Source: Ancylobacter novellus (GTDB lineage Bacteria > Pseudomonadota > Alphaproteobacteria > Rhizobiales > Methylopilaceae). Taken from it: a DNA stretch of 64,000 nucleotides. Position 1 is the first letter of the stretch. Every line of letters begins with the position of its first letter. A program made the translations under genes and the position numbers. The stretch spans positions 62,001-126,000 of the forward strand of contig QFPN01000009.1 in NCBI GenBank assembly GCA_003241695.1, written 5' to 3'. The notes beneath the pieces are model-generated. The model did no database searches. It saw nothing but the letters and a program-made list of their open reading frames with translations, and was not told the origin of the DNA. Shown piece after piece: positions 50,381 to 58,809 of the stretch.

Positions 50381-51702
50381 ACAGGAAATCCACGGTGGTC
50401 GAGATAGGCGCCGACCTCGCGAAGCCCCCGGTCGAGGACCCCGAACCAGCCATCCCGTTCCAGCCTATCCTCCGGCAAAGGTCCACTGGAAATGGCGTAA
50501 TGCCTTGGGCTGCGAACCCGGGGAGCGGTTGCGGCCAGCATCGCGATCAGGTCGTCGCGAATGTCGGGCTTTTCCCACACCTGCGGCAACGTATACTGAT
50601 AGCGGGTGGTGTCTTCGATGCCGGCGGCGTAGAACGCGGCCCCTCTGATCAGGCACGGCACGCAATGGCCGCACTGCAGGCTCTTGCGCTTCCATTTCCC
50701 GCAGGACACCGTGGCGAGAGCAACCGCCTTGCTCTCGTCATCTGGCGCCAGTCGGGCGAGCATCTCGCCCTTCGTCATGTGTCGGTAGCGGTTTTCCAGC
50801 CTGACCGGGATCCCCACGGCGTCGAAGACGCTCTGGATCTGGTTTAGGAAATGCGGGTGGGTGGTTCTGGTGCTGTGCGATCCGATCCGCCGTCTCGTGA
50901 GAGGGGCGTTGAGGGCGATGAAGCCGTTCTCCGGCACATGAAGCGTGATCTGCTCCTGTCGCGGCCGGATCGAGCATAGGGCTGTCGCGCAGAGCGCGCC
51001 GAAGGCCAGGAAGTTCAGGCTCCGCGTCCGCATCGTGGTGTCGTTCTGTTCGCCGCCCGGCAATCGATGAAAAACGGGGTTGGCGTTCGCCGAGAATCGG
51101 GGGACTGCGCGGCCCAAGCGCGGCGCCACCTTCGCCTGATAGCTCTTGTCGCCTCGATAGGCGTGGCTGACCAACAGCGGGGTATGCCCTTCGCGGATCA
51201 GTTCGCTCGCTCCGATCATGCTGTCGAGCCCGCCCGAGAAAAGGCAGACGGCGTCGGCGGCGTTCAGGTCGATGTGTCGGCGGAGACGGTTGATATGGCC
51301 AATGGACGGCGCCGCCTTGCCGTTCGCCCGAAACGACAGGCTCCAGAGATCGCCGCTCAGAAAGCCCAGCGCCTTCTCCAGGGGCCGAGCCACGTCGCGC
51401 CACAGGTCGGGGCGGGCCACCGGGATGTCGAGATCGAGCGACCTGACCCATGCGTTGTCCGCTAGGGCGTCACGGTTCACGAAGGTGTCGGCGGCCGTCA
51501 CCGCCAATGCGATCGACAGGAAGTCGAACGCCGCCGGATCCGCGCGGACGCCGAGGCGGGCGGATTCGGCTTCGAGCGTGTGTCCGATCGACCCCGTGCC
51601 AGGATGGACCGGGCGCGGGCCGTAAAGCAGCACGTCGATCCGGCCGGCGTCGCGTCGATCTGGAACTGCATGGTCGTAAACATGAAACCGCAGCTCAGTC
51701 AT
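50377..51702 (-). CDS. qatC: QatC, QueC-like protein of the Qat defence system
   Basis: 441 aa. A PP-loop ATPase site CLFSGGLDSMIGASEL and a C-terminal zinc-type cluster KSLQCGHCVPCLIRG are typical of QueC (7-cyano-7-deazaguanine synthase) relatives. QatC proteins are thought to use QueC-like chemistry for protein or nucleic-acid modification during phage defence. It overlaps qatB by 8 bp. Confidence 0.88.
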   Translation of the reverse strand: MTELRFHVYDHAVPDRRDAGRIDVLLYGPRPVHPGTGSIGHTLEAESARLGVRADPAAFDFLSIALAVTAADTFVNRDALADNAWVRSLDLDIPVARPDLWRDVARPLEKALGFLSGDLWSLSFRANGKAAPSIGHINRLRRHIDLNAADAVCLFSGGLDSMIGASELIREGHTPLLVSHAYRGDKSYQAKVAPRLGRAVPRFSANANPVFHRLPGGEQNDTTMRTRSLNFLAFGALCATALCSIRPRQEQITLHVPENGFIALNAPLTRRRIGSHSTRTTHPHFLNQIQSVFDAVGIPVRLENRYRHMTKGEMLARLAPDDESKAVALATVSCGKWKRKSLQCGHCVPCLIRGAAFYAAGIEDTTRYQYTLPQVWEKPDIRDDLIAMLAATAPRVRSPRHYAISSGPLPEDRLERDGWFGVLDRGLREVGAYLDHRGFPV

Positions 51703-52456
51703 GGTGCTGCTCCCAGGAGCGCCATACGTCGCGAACCGTCTGCCGCAGAAAGCCGCCGATCTGTGCGCGGGTCACATCCCCGCGCCCCATGAGTCTTCCG
51801 CCGAGGCGGTCGTCGACAATGACCCTGATGAGCTCCAGGAGCTCGCGTTCCGCCGCCGCGGTCCTGGTCTCGTCGGGAGCCTGCGCCCATGACCCCCCAA
51901 CCTCTTCGACAATGTCCTGGAAGATCGCCTGAGACAGATATTCGGCGATGATCCGATGCAGGGTTTCGTCGTCGAGCCGATCGGGATCGAACGGTTCGTC
52001 TTCGCCCAGGACTTCGGCCATGGCTTCGTCGATCGACTGCCGGACGCGTTCCGCGTCGCCGTTCTCAGGCGTGAGCACTGTCGCCAGGCGCTGGCAGACA
52101 ACGTCGAGAGGTTGGCCTCGGAGCTCGTCCCTGGACAGTCCCTGGGCCGCCGCAGCGACGCCGTCGCCGCCGAGCGACGACAGCGTTTCATAAAAGTCCT
52201 CGCCCGTGGAATAGACAGCTCCGAACCTGCGAGGGCCGATGTCGGAGCCGCCGGTCGATGTTCGCGCGTAGTGCCCGAGCGATTTGCGAAGATCACTCGT
52301 GTCCTTGCTTTTGAGATATTTTCCGAAGCTGGTCCTGAACGCGCGAAATCGCTGTGGTTCGGGGACGGGTTGAGGAGCGCCCGGCTCGTCGTCGACGCCG
52401 GCCGGAACGAGCGGCTGCCGACCGTTGGAGCCTTTTGAGGACGAGGAGGTTCCCAT
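51695..52456 (-). CDS. qatB: QatB, small accessory protein of the Qat defence system
   Basis: 253 aa from the ATG at 52456, which overlaps the qatA stop. A low-complexity N-terminus (GTSSSSKGS, then proline-rich) precedes RFRAFRTSFGKYLKSKDTSDLRKSL-type helices and a C-terminal helical region. Glycine-serine-rich N-terminal tails are characteristic of QatB proteins. No enzymatic motif is seen. It is identified mainly by position between qatA and qatC. Confidence 0.82.
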   Translation of the reverse strand: MGTSSSSKGSNGRQPLVPAGVDDEPGAPQPVPEPQRFRAFRTSFGKYLKSKDTSDLRKSLGHYARTSTGGSDIGPRRFGAVYSTGEDFYETLSSLGGDGVAAAAQGLSRDELRGQPLDVVCQRLATVLTPENGDAERVRQSIDEAMAEVLGEDEPFDPDRLDDETLHRIIAEYLSQAIFQDIVEEVGGSWAQAPDETRTAAAERELLELIRVIVDDRLGGRLMGRGDVTRAQIGGFLRQTVRDVWRSWEQHHD

Positions 52457-54231
52457 CAGGCCCGAGCTCCGCCGTCTGCGGCTGTCGAGGACTGCATCAG
52501 GGCGGTCAGCCAAGGCGGGCTGGCTGGAAGGCCGCCGACGAACCGCACCAGTTTCTCCTGCGCCGCCGGCCATCGCCGCGCCATGAGGACCGCCCCGCGA
52601 ACGTCCGATCTCGTCCGGTCCCAGTCGGGATTGCGTCCGAACGAACTGATGACCTCGTCCATGGCGTCGGCGACTTCGGCGGCGTCGATGTCATCGAGCG
52701 CGGCTTTTGACGCGGCCGACTTCATGGTCGCGGTCGCGACGAGGACCTCGATCGCCGCTTTCGTTTTCGCGCTGAGACGCGACGTCGTGAACCGCATCGC
52801 GAGCGTCTCGCGGGCGAGATAGACCGCGGGTCTGAGGTCCACGCCGCCCAGCGGCGGCGCGAGCTGGGCCCAATCCGAGACGAAAGCGGCGTGCGCGGTC
52901 CAATCGGACGGGCACCGTTCCATGCCCGCGATCGCAGGATTGGCCTCGAGCTCCGACAAGAGCTCAGCTTTGCCGTCGGGAGCTTCGCCGATCAGCCTGT
53001 GCAGCTCCTTGATCGCGTTCTCGTCGGTGCAGCGCTCGAACAGGACGAGTTTCGCGATGATGGCTTCCCCGATCGCCATCCGGCGACGCTTGGCGACGGA
53101 CGTTCGCATCCGGACGACGTTCAACATGCGTTTGACGATGCGCGGATTGCCGTTGATCCGCTTCGACAGCGCAAGAAGCGACGCGAGACGGTCGACCGTG
53201 TCGAGCGAGCGCCGAAACTCGTCATCTTCCGAAAGACCCAGTCGATCCGCGACCTGATCCACCGTGAACGGCGGCTCGCTCGACCACGAGCGTCTCAAGT
53301 GCTCGACAAGAAACGAGCGCAAGGCTTCGATCTTGTTCGGGGCGGCCGCAGATTGCGACGCCAGCAGCATGAACAAATATGCGCGCACTTCCTGTACGCC
53401 GAGCTTGGGCACGCGCACCGGAACCTGGATCAGCTTGTCGAGATAGTCTGTGACATGTTCGGCGCTGGGATTGGCGAAATGCTTCGCGACGGCGTGGCGG
53501 ATCATTTGCTCGTCGGCGGCCACAATGAAAGCGGTGCGGGGCAGGAACAGGAAAAGTCGCATCGCCTCGAGCGTGGCGATCGCCTTTGGCGGCAGGCATC
53601 GATCGAGGTTGTCGACGAAGATCACCAGCCTGCGATCAAGGTCTAAGAGGAGCTGTTCGAATTCGGCGCGGTAGGCGTCGATCTCGCGCGGGGGATTTCG
53701 TGGGCTTTTCGGCTCCACCAGGCCTGCAACACGCTCCTTGCCGGCTTTCGCCGCAGCCTTGAGGTCGGCGACGTCCTGTTCGTTAGCCTCGCCCTCGAAC
53801 ATGTCTTCCAGCGCCGAAGATGCTTTCGAGAACGCGCCGAACGTCGGCGCTCCGACCGCTGCCGCGCCGACGTCGGCCACCAGCCCCAGGAGGCGTAGCT
53901 TGTTCGTCCTCTTGAGGAGGCTGAGCGCCTTGTCTTTCAAGGATTCCGGTGTGGCCTCGAACACCTTGTTCGCAATGACCGACATCAAGGCAGCCTTCGC
54001 CTCATCGAAATCCTGATACAGCCAGGCGTCGAAGTCTACGATGATGTTTTTCTCGTCTTTTTGGAGCTCTTTTGAGACGAGTTGCAGCACGCTTGACTTT
54101 CCGACGCCCCAGGTTCCGTAGACGCCCAGCGACATTGGCAGCATGCGATCATCTGCCAGCATTTCGCAGATGAGTTCCGAAACTTCAGAGAAGTTCAAAT
54201 AGTCGACGTCGCTTTCGCTGTCGGCCCACAT
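52456..54231 (-). CDS. qatA: QatA, KAP-family P-loop NTPase of the Qat defence system
   Basis: 591 aa. Walker A GVYGTWGVGKSSVLQL, Walker B RLVIFVDNLDRCLPPKAI and a hydrophobic insertion around LRLLGLVADVGAAAVGAP between them define a KAP NTPase, often membrane-associated. KAP proteins act as sensors or power units in defence. It is the first gene of qatABCD. An AT-richer 380-bp gap lies upstream. Confidence 0.88.
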   Translation of the reverse strand: MWADSESDVDYLNFSEVSELICEMLADDRMLPMSLGVYGTWGVGKSSVLQLVSKELQKDEKNIIVDFDAWLYQDFDEAKAALMSVIANKVFEATPESLKDKALSLLKRTNKLRLLGLVADVGAAAVGAPTFGAFSKASSALEDMFEGEANEQDVADLKAAAKAGKERVAGLVEPKSPRNPPREIDAYRAEFEQLLLDLDRRLVIFVDNLDRCLPPKAIATLEAMRLFLFLPRTAFIVAADEQMIRHAVAKHFANPSAEHVTDYLDKLIQVPVRVPKLGVQEVRAYLFMLLASQSAAAPNKIEALRSFLVEHLRRSWSSEPPFTVDQVADRLGLSEDDEFRRSLDTVDRLASLLALSKRINGNPRIVKRMLNVVRMRTSVAKRRRMAIGEAIIAKLVLFERCTDENAIKELHRLIGEAPDGKAELLSELEANPAIAGMERCPSDWTAHAAFVSDWAQLAPPLGGVDLRPAVYLARETLAMRFTTSRLSAKTKAAIEVLVATATMKSAASKAALDDIDAAEVADAMDEVISSFGRNPDWDRTRSDVRGAVLMARRWPAAQEKLVRFVGGLPASPPWLTALMQSSTAADGGARA

Positions 54232-54611
54232 TGCATTCCTCGATACTTGAAAGCGACGTCAGGCGAACGCGCCGCGCCAAAACGTGTCGCAATGACCTGG
54301 CGTCTAAAACGGCGTGATCTTCCGACGTCAGGCGCATGTTGACGTTTGCGGATGCGACCGGATTCCCAGGGCGCGGATCCGCTTGTCGTGATGCTAGCAC
54401 GAGCGTTTCCCGTCATACGAGCGCGCTGCGCCTTATGCACCGCGTAATCTGGACGGGTCGTGGCCGTGGCCAACTCGAGCTTCGCAAGGTCGAGCGCCGC
54501 CACAGCGATGGCCCGGCCTCGCGGCTGTCGTCAGGCCGGACCGAGCTGGCCGCCAGCCGCCTTCGGTCGTCCGACCGCTTCGACTGATGGAGCGGGCAGC
54601 CGCTGCAGCGC
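54232..54611. other. Gap between qatA and the RES/Xre locus
   Basis: Short frames on both strands lack ribosome-binding sites and recognisable domains. It should hold the qatA promoter, but no clear -35/-10 pair was found. Confidence 0.4.
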
Positions 54612-55097
54612 TTAAATCACTCCAAACAATCGCTTGTCCCAGTGCACCGGCTGATGAAGCGAGGCGCGTGCGAGCGGAAACTCGGAATGCGTCGGGTTGA
54701 TCAGAACATTTTGCTCCTGGCGCGCGACCACGCTCGGCACGATCAGCAGCAGGCTGCGCTTATCCTGAAACCACGTCTCGCCGTAAGCTTTGCTCACGAC
54801 TGGCGGGAAATCGTCCCATCCCGCCAGGTTGGGCGGAGAGAACATCTCGTAGCTGGCGCCTCTGTCGATCGTGATCTCGATGAAGTGCTGGTTGGGCGGT
54901 ATCGTGCCCGCGCCATGGACCAGTTTTTCCAGCAGCGCTGTCGAATAGCTCCGTGCGGCATAGATCATCGGACTGCCGGGCGTGTTCCACCGGCCGGGAA
55001 ACAGCGTCGAGCCCGTGGCGTCGAAGATCGGATATGAGCCGGTCGGATCGCCGATCCGGTAGCAGGTCATGCCTTGGGCAAGAACCTGACCGGTCAC
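54612..55097 (-). CDS. RES-domain toxin
   Basis: 161 aa from a GTG overlapping the antitoxin stop (GTGA). The RES signature is present: MTCYRIGDPTGSYP (Arg), GRWNTPGSPMIYAARSYSTALLEKLVH (Tyr, Glu) and a C-terminal serine region. RES toxins degrade NAD+. It follows its Xre/ParS antitoxin gene, the usual order. It lies in the defence island. Confidence 0.88.
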   Translation of the reverse strand: MTGQVLAQGMTCYRIGDPTGSYPIFDATGSTLFPGRWNTPGSPMIYAARSYSTALLEKLVHGAGTIPPNQHFIEITIDRGASYEMFSPPNLAGWDDFPPVVSKAYGETWFQDKRSLLLIVPSVVARQEQNVLINPTHSEFPLARASLHQPVHWDKRLFGVI

Positions 55098-55525
55098 GCA
55101 GCGCTGCCGTATTTCAGCCGTCCGAGGATGCCGATGACCAGTTCGGTGGTGATTTCGCTGCGCAGCACCGCGTCGATGGGGCGTTGGTCCTCGAGCATGG
55201 CGTGAGGCCGGAAAAAGAAGGCCCGCGCCTGCTCTTCGCTTCCCCACACCTCGACGGCGAAGCCCCAGACCCGCGCGAGCCGCGACACCAGAGCGCCCTC
55301 CATTTTGGAGAGCCTGCGCTGTGTTTTGCGGCGCTCGTAGGTCGCCTTGGGCACGATCAGATATTTGAACTGCGCGTCGGTCGGCGCGATCAGGTCCGAC
55401 ACGCGCTGGAGCGCCTGCAGCGGCAGGCCGTCTTCGATCGATTTCACCAGTCCGAGCGGCGACTGGCCGATCTTCTCGAAGCCTGCCAGGCCAAGAACGC
55501 TCGGAACTGTCGAAAAACCGATCAT
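55094..55525 (-). CDS. Xre/MbcA/ParS-type antitoxin of the RES toxin
   Basis: 143 aa from the ATG at 55525 (GAGGAGA upstream). An N-terminal helical region includes a weak helix-turn-helix (IVPKATYERRKTQRRLSKMEGALVSRLARV) and the C-terminal toxin-binding domain reads ARAFFFRPHAMLEDQRPIDAVLRSE, the DUF2384 signature. It neutralises the RES toxin and represses the pair. Confidence 0.88.
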   Translation of the reverse strand: MIGFSTVPSVLGLAGFEKIGQSPLGLVKSIEDGLPLQALQRVSDLIAPTDAQFKYLIVPKATYERRKTQRRLSKMEGALVSRLARVWGFAVEVWGSEEQARAFFFRPHAMLEDQRPIDAVLRSEITTELVIGILGRLKYGSAA

Positions 55526-55759
55526 GACGGGTCTCCTCATTCGAGGCCTAATATGGTCTCAAGTGAGGTTGATCGCAAGCTCGGGCTGGCGGCGAGCCGC
55601 CCCTGACGGCGCACGCGACGTCCATTGCCGGATGGGCAGTTTCTGGGCGTCCCCGCGGCATGAGGCCTCTGCGGCTTTCTCCCTATTGCGGGAACGCTAA
55701 CGTAATGTTTCCTTGCTTTAGTTCGCGCGCAAGCCTAGCTACCGCCCAGGATGACGATC

Positions 55760-56932
55760 ATGAGCGACACCCATATCGGCCAGCGCATCAAGGCCCTGCG
55801 TGAGGCCGCCGGCATGCGTCAGGAGGAGCTCGCCGAGCTGCTCGACCTGAACAGCCGCCAGATCGTCTCCCAGATCGAGACCGGAACGCGGCGTCTGACC
55901 GCAACCGAGCTTGTCGCTGTTCTGAAGCGTTTCGACGTATCGCTCGACAAGCTCACCAACCCGTTTTTGCTGCTTGGCCGCAGCTCGTTCTCATGGCGGC
56001 AGCGCAATGTCCCGCAGTCGACGCTGCAGGCTTTCGAAGAGCGGGCCGGTGAGTGGATCGGCGCCTACCGCGAGCTGCGCGGGCTGGCCGGCCAGGGACG
56101 CTCGAAGCTGCTCCTGACCACTGGACTGACCTACACGAGCCCGTTCGAGGACGCCGCGAACGTGGGTGAAGTCGTGGCCGGTCAGCTGGAGCTTGGCGAC
56201 AAGCCGGCGTTCACGCTCGCCAAGGCCCTCGAGGAGAAGCTCGACATTCTCGTGCTGATGGTCGAGGCGGAGTCAGGGATTTCGGGCGCGGCGTGCCAGC
56301 TCCCCAATCTCAGCGCCGTGCTGATCAACCGAAACGAGAGTTTCGCGCGCCGAAATTCCGATCTTGCGCATGAGCTGTTCCATATTCTGACCTGGAACGA
56401 GATGCGGCCCGATCATATCGAGTCGTCCGACCAGATCTGGGATGGGCCCGCCAGCCAGCGGCGTCCGCACAAGGCGGCGCGCAACCAGCGCATTGAGCAG
56501 CTCGCAGACAATTTTGCGTCCGGGCTTTTGATGCCCGCACGCAGTCTCGACCTCCTCGGAACGCCGCGTAGCGACGCACAATGGTTGATGGAGGCGTCGG
56601 CGCTTCTCGGCGTTTCGAGCCGTGCGCTGAAGTGGCGGCTGGTCAACACCAGACGCTGTCCGGAGCTAAGCGCCGTCCAGGAAGCCGAGCTGGTCGCCGC
56701 CGGCCGGGTGCAGGCTCCCGATCTTCGTCAGAAGGAGACGCCGCCGCTGTTCAGCCGACCGTTCATGCAGACGATCATCGACGCTATCGAACAGGGCGAG
56801 CTGTCCGCGCGCAGGGCGCAGGCGCTCCTTCAGATGGATCGCGCCTCGCTGGGCGAGCTTTGCGACGCCTATGAGATTCCGCGCCCGGTCGAGCTTGGCG
56901 GTCAGCCGCGCCAGGAGATCGCCGCCGTTTGA
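55760..56932 (+). CDS. XRE-ImmA/IrrE (M78) regulator-peptidase
   Basis: About 390 aa from the ATG at 55760; an ATG at 55751 is also possible. An N-terminal helix-turn-helix (ALREAAGMRQEELAELLDLNSRQIVSQIETG) precedes an M78 zinc-peptidase domain with DLAHELFHILTWNE and a downstream EQLADNFASGLLMP. Proteins of this type act as regulator or antitoxin for a linked gene. The next gene, a PIN-domain protein, overlaps it by 4 bp. Confidence 0.85.
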   Translation: MSDTHIGQRIKALREAAGMRQEELAELLDLNSRQIVSQIETGTRRLTATELVAVLKRFDVSLDKLTNPFLLLGRSSFSWRQRNVPQSTLQAFEERAGEWIGAYRELRGLAGQGRSKLLLTTGLTYTSPFEDAANVGEVVAGQLELGDKPAFTLAKALEEKLDILVLMVEAESGISGAACQLPNLSAVLINRNESFARRNSDLAHELFHILTWNEMRPDHIESSDQIWDGPASQRRPHKAARNQRIEQLADNFASGLLMPARSLDLLGTPRSDAQWLMEASALLGVSSRALKWRLVNTRRCPELSAVQEAELVAAGRVQAPDLRQKETPPLFSRPFMQTIIDAIEQGELSARRAQALLQMDRASLGELCDAYEIPRPVELGGQPRQEIAAV

Positions 56933-57435
56933 TCACGAGGCAGACGCCGATCCTGCTGGACACCAACGCGATCGTCGCCTGCCACGAGATGGGATGCTGG
57001 CGGGCGATCTGCGGCGCGTTCCCGCTCGAAACGGTCGAAACCTGCATCGTCGAGTTCCAGACGGGCGGTCACGTCCTCCTGTCGCCGGACTATGTCGACG
57101 AGGCGACGTTGAGGGCGCAATTCGCGCACATCCACGATCCGCAGCACATCGAGCGGGCCGAGGTCGCTCTTCGCGGCGGACACGCCTTGCATGAGGGCGA
57201 AAAGGATCTCTGGGCGCATGCGCTCGGCCGCTCCGACGATGTCTGGGTGCTGTGCGGCCCCGATCGCGCAAGCATGAAATTCGGCTGCGCCCAGAAACTC
57301 GCCCAGCGTCTGATTTCGCTGGAGAGCTTGCTCGTCCATCTTCGCCATCCAGCGGTGAAAACTCTGGAGCATCTCTACAGCCAGGCTTGGCTCGACGACG
57401 TCCGCAGAAAATTCATTCTGGGCATCGTCCAGTGA
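56929..57435 (+). CDS. PIN-like domain protein (putative toxin partner)
   Basis: 168 aa from a TTG start that overlaps the upstream TGA (TTGA). PIN-type acidic residues appear in PILLDTNAIVACHEMG, HEGEKDLWAHALG and WVLCGPDRASMKFG. PIN proteins are often RNases in toxin-antitoxin systems. The XRE-ImmA neighbour supports such a pairing. A clear terminator follows. Confidence 0.75.
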   Translation: MITRQTPILLDTNAIVACHEMGCWRAICGAFPLETVETCIVEFQTGGHVLLSPDYVDEATLRAQFAHIHDPQHIERAEVALRGGHALHEGEKDLWAHALGRSDDVWVLCGPDRASMKFGCAQKLAQRLISLESLLVHLRHPAVKTLEHLYSQAWLDDVRRKFILGIVQ

Positions 57436-57473
57436 CGTCAAAGGCCGAGGCCTTCTCGATCTATTGGGACCTT

Positions 57474-57501
57474 GCGCCCGCGCGCCGAGCGGGCGTTTTT
57501 T
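57474..57501 (+). terminator. Rho-independent terminator after the PIN gene
   Basis: A GCCCGC / GCGGGC stem with a 7-nt loop is followed by six Ts. It begins about 40 bp after the PIN stop and is the most canonical terminator in the window. Confidence 0.8.
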
Positions 57502-57686
57502 GGCGACGGCGGCGTCTGGGCGAACAAGCCGGTCATGGTCGATCGGGTCGATGCGCTGGCGGCCTGCCTGACGACGTCGACCCGATCGACGCGGCGGGCG
57601 TCGGCAAGGGAGATCCGCATTTGAGCTGAGGCCTATTCCATAAGATCGACGTTTCATTGGAAAAAAGGTAATTGAATCAATGAGCC

Positions 57687-57789
57687 TTAGCCAATTGCGT
57701 CCGCGCGATCTCGCCTAAAAGAACGTTGAAGCGGCCCAGTTTAGCCCAATTGACCGTCGCTAAGCTTACGACGGCCAATTGGGCTAAAC
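57687..57789. repeat. Long hairpin and repeated TTTAGCCCAATTG words upstream of aioX
   Basis: GTTTAGCCCAATTG at 57739 and CAATTGGGCTAAAC at 57776 are perfect inverted repeats. Extended inward by CCGTCG/CGACGG they form a 21-bp stem with one mismatch and a 9-nt loop (57739-57789). A third related word, TTAGCCAATTG, lies in direct orientation at 57687. There is no T-tract. The rest of the 57502-57938 gap holds no gene I can support; a 66-codon frame across the hairpin (57726-57926) has no ribosome-binding site. Confidence 0.75.
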
Positions 57790-57938
57790 TCTATGCTGCA
57801 GGCATGTGGCTGAAGTGGGCAAAAGCTATCGGTAGCCGCTGGGTGAAAATTTTGCCTCGATCGCCCACTGGCAAATACAATTCGACGCAACCTCCATCTC
57901 TGCTAGCCTTCTTCGTCGAACGGTAGTGAGGGCGAGAG

Positions 57939-58805
57939 GTGGTTGCACCCATCGTCGACAGGCGCGCGATCCTGATGGGGACGCTGACGCTGTTGCCATG
58001 CGTGGCCGCAGGCTCGCCGAGCGCCGCGGCGCCGATACGCGTCGGCCTCACCCCGGTTTTCCTGTCGTCCGATCTCGAGCTCACTGGACGTCTGGCGGCC
58101 TACCTCGAAAAGGCCACCACCCGTCCGGTCGAGCTCGTCACGCGGCGCACCTACCAAGAGGTGACCGCGATGCTGGTGGCGGGCCAGCTCGACGCAGCCT
58201 GGATCTGCGGCTTCCCGTTCGTCGCCCACCGATCCGAGCTCCAGCTCGTCGCGACGCCCGTCTGGAGGGGGCAACCCCTATACCGCGCCTACGTGATCGT
58301 CGACCGGGACCGGAAGGCCGGCGGCATCGCCGCGCTGCGTGGGGACATCCACGCCTACTCCGACCCGGACTCGAACTCCGGCTTCCTCTGCACGCGCGCG
58401 GCGCTCGCCGAACTCGGCGAGCGGTCGGAGACCTTCTTCTCACGCTCGTTCTTCACCTACGGGCATCGCAACGTGATCGAGGCGGTGTCCTCGGGCCTCG
58501 CCGCCTCCGGGTCGGTCGACGGCTATGTCTACGACGTCGTCTCGGAGCTGGAGCCGAAGTTCGTCGCCCGCACCAGGGTCCTGCGCACGTCGGAATGGCT
58601 CGGCTTCCCGCCTATCGCCGCGCCGGCGTCTCCGCCGGACGCAGGCCGCCTCAACGCCCTGAAGGCAGCCTTACTCGGCATGGACGGCGACGCCGACGGC
58701 CGAGCAGTGCTTGCACTGCTGAAGCTCGATCGCTTCGCGAGCGAGCCACTGGGTCTCTATGACGCGATCGCCGCCAAGGCGGCGATGGTCGCGGCTGCGG
58801 GATAG
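57939..58805 (+). CDS. aioX: AioX, periplasmic arsenite-binding protein
   Basis: 288 aa from a GTG start preceded by AGGGCGAGAG. A leader (RRAILMGTLTLLPCVAAG) is followed by a PhnD-like type II binding-protein fold: IRVGLTPVFLSSDLELTGRLAAYLE, AAWICGFPFVAHR and SGFLCTRAAL. The two mature cysteines (C90 and C151 counted from the GTG) are candidates for arsenite coordination. AioX delivers arsenite to the kinase AioS. It is first in aioX-aioS-aioR. Confidence 0.88.
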   Translation: MVAPIVDRRAILMGTLTLLPCVAAGSPSAAAPIRVGLTPVFLSSDLELTGRLAAYLEKATTRPVELVTRRTYQEVTAMLVAGQLDAAWICGFPFVAHRSELQLVATPVWRGQPLYRAYVIVDRDRKAGGIAALRGDIHAYSDPDSNSGFLCTRAALAELGERSETFFSRSFFTYGHRNVIEAVSSGLAASGSVDGYVYDVVSELEPKFVARTRVLRTSEWLGFPPIAAPASPPDAGRLNALKAALLGMDGDADGRAVLALLKLDRFASEPLGLYDAIAAKAAMVAAAG

Positions 58806-58809
58806 CGAC

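Noticed and set aside
57726..57926. 66-codon plus-strand frame upstream of aioX
   Set aside because: It runs through the long hairpin, lacks a ribosome-binding site and matches no family I recognise.
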